DNA of 64,000 nt from Moniliella sp. 'wahieum' (Eukaryota; Basidiomycota; Moniliellomycetes; Moniliellales; Moniliellaceae): contig RSEE01000035.1 of the NCBI GenBank assembly GCA_003971905.1, forward strand, positions 62,001 through 126,000, written 5' to 3'. This document shows positions 58,237 to 64,000 of this stretch, piece after piece (position 1 is the stretch's first letter; the number at the start of each line of letters is the position of its first letter). The translations under genes and the position numbers were made by a program. Under the pieces are notes generated by a model. It did not search any database. It was not told the origin of the DNA and worked only from the letters and a program-made list of their open reading frames with translations.

Positions 58237-60137
58237 GGCGCGGGGACAGATGGATGGAGGCGGCCGAGGTGGTGGAAAGAAAGGGTGGATGCTTATAAGC
58301 AGGGGGGTGCAGCCTGGATGGCGTGAACTGGGCCGACTGGCTCTGGTCGGCTTGCGGCCGCACCGTTGGCGAATATCCAGCCGACCTACGCACCAAACAA
58401 CATCGTCGCGTCGGCGACACCAGCGCGCACGTGCCGGCCGCAGCCGGGCGCCAGTGTGCGCCACCTGCGCGCCCGAAAACAGAGCGCTGGCTGGGCGCGT
58501 GCGCGTTGCTGGTGACATCCAACGGGTGATGGGTGACACAGCAGGCCCCGTGCGATGGCTGCTGGGATCGACGGGGGTGCGAGTACTGCGTGGGCGGGCC
58601 AACTTTATTGCTAGCCAAGCATGCCAGCGCCGCCGCCGCCAGGATCGTCGGTGCGTCAGGCGCCCTCGGCTGGGGGCGGCGGCTGGGCGGCCACATCGGC
58701 TGTCCTTGGGATCTGAGATCTGACATGTGACACAGCACCCGTCCACGCCCACCGCGTATCCGGCGGGCAATCAGCCCCCCCGCCTTCCAGTTGCCCCGCC
58801 GCGCGCTTTCCACCCCGCCCTCCCGCCTCCAATGTCCACCGAACATCTCCCCTCCCTTCCGTCTTGCTGTTGCCGCTCCTTTGGCAAGCACCAGAGGCTC
58901 GTCTGCCATCCGTCGACGAGGCGCAAACGTTAATTTGGCTCTTGCAATTCCTAGTATATCGGCGGCAACCAAATCCCCGTCGCTGTCATGTGGGGCGCTG
59001 CGGTTATCTCCAGACGCAGAGCCCCGCATGTCGTAGCCATCTCATGCAAACACGCTTCAGTCCGGTCAACACACTAGTCGAGAGCGAGTCAGCGGACCAC
59101 TTAGTATATCCTGCTGCGGATATATTGGGAGATCCGCTCTCGCATTATAGTGGTGGTGGTGGATTGTAAGACAACCAACAGAAACGTCCACAGAGGAACA
59201 TCAGTACTAAGCCAGTCGCCACGGGCTAGTAGGCTGCGGAACAAGGGAAAAACAAGAAGCGAGAAAAAACGGAGTGGAACACTGTGATGAGCCTGCGGAG
59301 GAGAGAGACTGAAGAGGGACGTCAACCAAACACACAAGCCACCCGCAGTGGCCCAACACATATATTCATTTGCGGCTAACGACATGATCAAATGGGAGTC
59401 GTCGTTGCCATCATGATGCTTTGTACCCCCCCCATCGTGGTCGTTACCACACTCGGCCGCTGTAGTTACCAGAATCAGACTATGTGTGTCTCAGCGCCAT
59501 GATGTCACGCATCACATCTCGCGCTGTTTCTATCCGCTCATCTCTCCTAGTTCTGCCCCTAACGCGTCCCTCTTGGAATAGATCCATCACCGCCTCTCTC
59601 TTTCTCTTTCTCTCTGTAGACCTTGTCCCATTTAGATAGAGTTCTAATGAAGAGCAACGCTACTGAGAGTAACCAGCGGCTTGCAGAATGATCGACGTAT
59701 GAAGTCGTAAATTTATAAAAGCGTGTCAGAATGGGTGAAGGAGAATCATTCATCAAGAGTGACTAGTGAGAAGCTAGATGAAGAGAGGAGAGTGGAAAGA
59801 CGGGGGAACAGATAAGGACTGTGGGCAGGGCGGAGGATCACCACCAGCAGCCTCGGACAGGGTGGCTTCTATACCGTAGCAGAACAGGCATCAACAGATG
59901 GAAAGGGCTCACAGTAGTAAGGGACAACGGGCGGCCTGGTTCCGTCATTATCAAGACTGCGATCCGGTGGGCCGCAGCACAGGCGAGGCGTTCTGCCAAT
60001 AAGCTTTCAGCTGCGTCCAGAGCGAATTAAAGACGAACATCAGCCCTCTCCCCTATACCGCACTATCTTGGTAGCGAACCCCACCCCGCCCTTTTCCTCG
60101 TCCCCTCATCAGCCCCCCGCCGTGTGTGGCCTTCACG
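58237..60137. other. Intergenic region
   Basis: About 1.9 kb with no supported gene. It separates the zinc-finger gene from the acetolactate decarboxylase gene, which it probably serves as upstream DNA. It contains GATCTGAGATCTGACATG (58709-58726), and is AT-richer after 59000, with TATATCC/ATATATTG words (59105-59130) and a CTTTCTCTTTCTCTC tract near 59600. Confidence 0.45.
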
Positions 60138-60948
60138 ATGACTGCTGGGCCTAACGAGGTGTACCATTTCAGTCTGCTCAATGCGCTCATGGCTGGCGTC
60201 GTTGAGCAGGGCACCACCGTTTCCTCTCTGATCCAGCACGGTAACCAAGGCCTCGGAACATTTTTCCGCATGCGCGGGGAGCTGGTCTTATTGGACGGGG
60301 TGGTGTATCAGCTGTTGTACGACGGGTCGGTGCGTTGTAGCGGGTCCCGAGCATACCATCCCCTTTGCCATGGCCACCCACTTCGAAGCCCAAATCACCC
60401 TGCGCGCCGTGACATTGGCCTCCAAGGACGACTTGGATGCTATCCTGGACGAGGCCGTGCCCGGGCAGGACAACCTGTTTGTCTCCTACCGCATTGAAGG
60501 TGGGCACTACCCCAACCTGCGAATCCGGTCCCTTTGTGGTCAGGAGTACCACGGCCAGCCACTACTAGAGGTACTACAGAAGAACCAGCATATCATGAAC
60601 TTGTCCGACCAACACGGCACCGTTATCGGGTTCCGTTCTCCGCTTGCCTTTCAGGGATTCTCCGTTGCCGGTCAACACCTCCACTTTATCTCGGACCAGC
60701 GCGACATTGGTGGCCACGTGCTCGACCTGAAGGCGGAAAACGTTACCATCCATATTGCCGTTGCGAACAAAGTGCACATCGACCTGCCTACCTCGCAAGA
60801 ATTCAACCAGGCCAAGCTCGAGACGTCGTCGGAAAACATCAAGAGCGTCGAAGATGGGTCGGCGGCGTCGAGGCATCAGGCTCGTATGATGATGTTCTCC
60901 GTTTCTTACCCCCAAAGGTACACCTATGGTACTTGTCCAGCTACCTGA
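60138..60948 (+). CDS. Alpha-acetolactate decarboxylase (ALDC/BudA family)
   Basis: Converts 2-acetolactate to acetoin (EC 4.1.1.5), diverting pyruvate carbon away from valine synthesis. Family marks run in order: FSLLNALMAGVVEQGTTVSS, LIQHGNQGLGTFFRMRGELV then LLDGVVYQLLYDGSV, the break VVAGPEHTIPFAMATHFEAQ, LFVSYRIEG, HGTVIGFRSP, and AGQHLHFISDQRDIGGHVLD with the His-x-His and later His that bind zinc. It ends with VHIDLPTSQEFNQAKLETSS. The Arg of GFRSP and the Glu of the EGTT-like region (EQGTT) are also in place. A one-base slip near 60335 joins the halves. No intron is seen and no signal peptide, so cytosolic location is likely. The last 30 residues have no bacterial counterpart. The family is chiefly bacterial. 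Confidence 0.88.
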
Positions 60949-62412
60949 CAACCGCCGATTCAGTCCCTTGAGGATTCAACCTACCACACCCTGCACCCAT
61001 TTGTAATACACAACACCAGACCTTCTTCTATAATGCCCCATTATGCGCAGGCAGATGCATCGCCAGATCGCAGGTCAACGTTGACCGCACATACTGTAGA
61101 ACTTATCATCCATCACCATTAACAAGAGAGATCTAGTGTGGCGGGAGCATGGATGCCATCGGGAGAAAAGATCAAGGAGGAGGGAACGCATTGCAGTTTA
61201 TGCAAAGGAAGAATTACAAGTGTACTTGTGCGACGAAAAGCGTTTAGAGGAGCCATTGGTGAGCCGGTGAACACTCCCCCCCAGAGCGCCAACGTCCGCA
61301 CCGACTGGTGGCCCGAGGTCCTCTGCCACACACTGTTCCACACCATCCTCAATAACGTCTACCTCAACTCCACTCTTCCGGACGCAACCTCTGCGAGCGT
61401 TTCGAAAGACAAGCCTTTTTTTGAGAGCGTCGTCCTCCATCCTTCGGATAAGTGTGGCCTGGGAGCACAACCACACTGTCCGCACAGATCATGTCAACCG
61501 CACTCGGTAGTAGTGCATCCACGTCGGCTACAACACCACTAAGAGATCCATTGGCTGTTACGCGTTCATCGCGACACTGGCTGGGCTCCGACCACCATCG
61601 AGAGCGTACCTTTCTGCGACGATGATGATTTGCTAATGGGCGATGATAACAGCGGCGATGTTCCCACTCCCCGGGGGCACACCGCAACTAGCACCGACTC
61701 CGACTATACTTCCAGTGGTTAGGCCTTCTCCGCCTCCGCTCAGACCGCTGAGCTCCGACTCCCAAGTCTGCTCACGGCCCTCCCCTCGGCCGTACCCTAC
61801 GGCGGCACACTTATGCCTCGACCGTGACATTGAAACCCCCTTCGCTTCCGCCGGTCGTCCAAGCCCAACGGCACCGTCCGCAGCGTGAAAGGCCGCACCG
61901 TGGCGTGGGGCGACGTCCAGCCCGCAGACACCTATATGCATACACATTTTCTTCCCGGTGGCTACGCATAATATCTCTGTTTATTTCTTCTCCTCCTGCG
62001 AATAAGCCATGTAATATCCTTGGCAACGCTTTAGGTACGCAGAAGCGAAACGCTAGAGCAGATCTATTGGACATGCCAACAATCTAGATGGGAGGGGAGA
62101 CCCCACCGCATGCGACGTCGCAACACTTGGGCATGGCCAAAACAGCTCGTATGCCAAGCAGTCGGTTGAGGCCTGAGGTCACGTGTGTGTGGTTGCCCCG
62201 CAATTAGACAACAAATCTGCAACGTTGCAAGTGAAGCATCATGCATGGCCAGGCGTCGCAATTAATTCCGCTGCCTCTTCCGCCGGGGCCACGCGCTGCT
62301 GATGCACAGGGATGCGAGGAGCACTCGAGGCGGGATGGATGCCTCACCAGATCTCTCCAGCCCGCTGCCGCCGCCACCATCGCCACCACCACCACCCCAC
62401 CCCATCCCCAGC
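60949..62412. other. Region with possible unassigned coding segments downstream of ALDC
   Basis: Plus-strand frames at about 61138-61720 have coding-like composition but switch frame. Segments include TDWWPEVLCHTLFHTILNNV with YLNSTLPDATSASVSKDKPF, and an acidic end DDNSGDVPTPRGHTATSTDS closing at a stop near 61721. This may be a small gene broken by indels or a remnant. I recognise no family. The rest up to 62412 looks intergenic and includes upstream DNA for UFD1. Confidence 0.35.
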
Positions 62413-63888
62413 ATGGTACGTCCTGCGTCTCTACCCTCATCCGCCATCGTGTTCTCCATGCTGATCTTCTTGCGTTAGTTCCGTGGCTCTCCTTTCGACC
62501 CGTTCAGCGCCCCGCCTCCCGGCATGGACCGCTTTAATCAGCTGCGTCAGCTCGCCGCTGGCGGGTTTGACTCGCGCTTTGGTGCCCACCCCTCTGCGTT
62601 TGACCAGTACTACACGGCGTACAGCATGGCCATGCTTGCTGGTCAAGAGCACCGTGATAATGTTGTCTTTGGAGGCAAGGTCATCCTGCCACCCTCGGCG
62701 CTTGCGGAGCTAACTCAGCTCGACATTGAGGGCCCGTGGCTATTTAAGTTGCGCAACCCCAATCCTGCTGTGCCACCAAAGGATACTCTGCCCGTCCGAT
62801 GCGACTTCTCCCTCGGGTACCAGCACCCCGGCCGAATCCAGTGCCAGTGCCAGTGGCGTGCGGCGGAGGGCAGCCGTGCGCTACACGCGCGAGAGCTATG
62901 CGGGCGTGCTGGAATTTATTGCCGAAGAGGGCAACGTGCACCTTCCCGCATGGCAGATGCGAGCCTTGGGGCTCAACGAAGGTGACCGACTTCGCGTGAC
63001 GGGCACGACGCTTCCCAAGGGCCGACTGGTCAAGATTCAACCGCAAACCGTTGACTTTTTGGAGATTTCCGATCCCAAAGCCGTGCTGGAACAGGCGTTG
63101 CGCAATTACTCAGCCCTTACTCCCGGAGACATTATTGAGTTCAAGTACAATTGCCTCACGTTCGAAGTGCTCACCTCAAGGTCGAACCCGAGGCACCGGC
63201 CATTGCCATTACCGACACAGACTTGGTGGTTGACTTGCTGCGCGAACCGAAAGGGTACGTGGAGCCACCGCTCGGGTGCGCACGCCTCCGCCCACAATGG
63301 CGAGCAAGCTCAAGATTGATACCGAGGCGGCCGATACCATCACGCCCGATGGTTCAGGGGGAACGGGCACGGCGCTGGGGTCAGCAGGCGCCACGCTCTC
63401 GTTTTCAGGGGCCGGGCAGACCTTGTCGGGCCGCAAGCCGCGCAAGTCGAAGAACCGGGATACGGAGCCTGTCGAGCCAAGTGTGGTGCGTCGAACCGAA
63501 CAAACATTGTGACCAACGACACTGCTTGAGGAAAAGAAAATCCCCAAAGCACTTGAGCTGGAGTTTGGGCGACTGTTCTTTGGGTACCCTACATCCCGCC
63601 TGATGCTGGCGAGGGCAACGAACCAGATGAAGCGTTGGAAGGCGAGCGGCGCATCACATTTTCCGGTGTTTGGGCAAACGTTGTCCGGCCGAGCCCGAGG
63701 CCGCTGGAACCGCCTCCCAAGCCTGCCTCGACTACGGCTGCCAGCATCTTCTGCGCCGTTTGAAGGAGAGGCCGAACGAACGTGGGCAGGCGCAACTCGA
63801 CGAAACGCACCGCGCCGGATGCTTCTCACGATGGTGGCAGCGATCGAAACGCAGCCCAACTTACATCGTGTCCGACGACTCGGACTAG
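62413..63888 (+). CDS. UFD1: UFD1 ubiquitin fusion degradation protein (Cdc48 cofactor)
   Basis: Subunit of the Cdc48-Ufd1-Npl4 segregase that extracts ubiquitylated proteins, as in ERAD. Exon 1 appears to be just the ATG (62413-62415), followed by an intron at 62416-62478 (GTACGT..GCGTTAG). Exon 2 continues in phase with FRGSPFDPFSAPPPG. UFD1 landmarks are FDQYYTAYSMAML, GGKVILPPSALAELTQLDIE, AGVLEFIAEEGNVHLPAWQM and RLVKIQPQTVDFLEISDPKA with VLEQALRNYSALTPGDII. Later come HLKVEPEAPAIAITDTDLVV and REPKGYVEPP. The tail has the FSGAGQTLSGR motif and apparently a second copy (FGQTLSGR), ending TYIVSDDSD. A Ser/Ala-rich segment of about 40 residues is inserted before GVLEF. Slips near 62815, 63170, 63240, 63530 and 63670 make the tail model approximate. 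Confidence 0.85.
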
Positions 63889-64000
63889 GCCGGTCTGGCC
63901 TTTGGAATCGCATCGCTCCGACTCTGGTAGTACTGTGTATATACGTGTTGTGTATGTGTAGTGGGATGGGCCTGAGGTGGCTAAACAGAGCGAAGATAGA

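Noticed and set aside
57974-59029. 351-codon minus-strand frame that could extend the zinc-finger gene upstream
   Set aside because: In the shared stretch it reads a different frame from the zinc finger, and it has no domain; the MPTSTSTPAS start is preferred.
9954-63888. Idea that the window is bacterial or contaminated because of PsuG, PfkB and ALDC genes
   Set aside because: Spliceosomal introns, SNAREs, ERG28, mitochondrial presequences and a nuclear tRNA surround them, and the glycosidase-kinase gene itself has an intron.

Overview
This window is nuclear DNA from a fungus, most probably a basidiomycete yeast; Ustilaginomycotina is my best guess, and that placement is inference. The evidence is short GT-AG introns (about 46-195 nt, several with GTACGT or GTGCGT donors and CTGAC branch sites), fungal gene families (ERG28, TAO3/Mor2, SED5, PEP12, HAL4/HAL5-type kinase, GPC1, UFD1, an MSB2-like mucin), mitochondrial proteins with presequences, and one nuclear tRNA-Thr. 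About twenty protein genes are supported, roughly one per 3 kb, on both strands. They are separated by gene-poor stretches rich in short dispersed motifs.

Layout. 1-1.25 kb: end of an unidentified Pro/Ser-rich gene. 1.25-4.3 kb: intergenic. 4.3-9.5 kb (-): MSB2-like signalling mucin. 10-12.5 kb (+): fused pseudouridine-5'-phosphate glycosidase and PfkB kinase. 13.3-14.1 kb (+): ERG28. 14.5-15.6 kb (+): mitoribosomal mS43-like protein. 16.1-24.1 kb (-): TAO3/Furry-type morphogenesis scaffold. 24.6-26.1 kb (-): mitochondrial membrane protein. 26.6-27.2 kb (+): NAC-alpha-like protein. 30.1-32.7 kb (+): HAL-type kinase. 34.3-36.4 kb (+): sugar-porter MFS. 37.0-38.5 kb (-): MPK1/SLT2-type MAP kinase with an SEY activation loop. 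39.7 kb: tRNA-Thr. 40.0-41.7 kb (-): DUF1640/FMP32-like. 42.2-43.0 kb (+): small membrane protein. 43.1-43.5 kb (-): Dabb-domain protein. 44.3-45.8 kb (-): GPC1. 46.2-47.4 kb (-) and 47.8-49.4 kb (+): PEP12-like and SED5 SNAREs, head to head. 49.9-51.7 kb (+): NIPA-like Mg transporter. 52.1-53.4 kb (+): OXA1. 53.6-55.0 kb (-): RAD51-paralogue-like ATPase. 56.8-58.2 kb (-): C2H2 zinc-finger protein. 60.1-60.9 kb (+): acetolactate decarboxylase. 62.4-63.9 kb (+): UFD1.

The genes do not form one pathway. Loose themes are polarity and cell-wall signalling (MSB2-like, TAO3, MPK1-like MAPK), endomembrane SNAREs, and mitochondrial biogenesis. The most surprising gene is the acetolactate decarboxylase, a family best known from bacteria.

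Caution: most long genes switch reading frame one to several times without splice signals, often at homopolymer runs, while protein similarity continues across the break. I read these as consensus indel errors from long-read assembly, not as pseudogenes. Gene spans therefore follow protein similarity, not single open frames.
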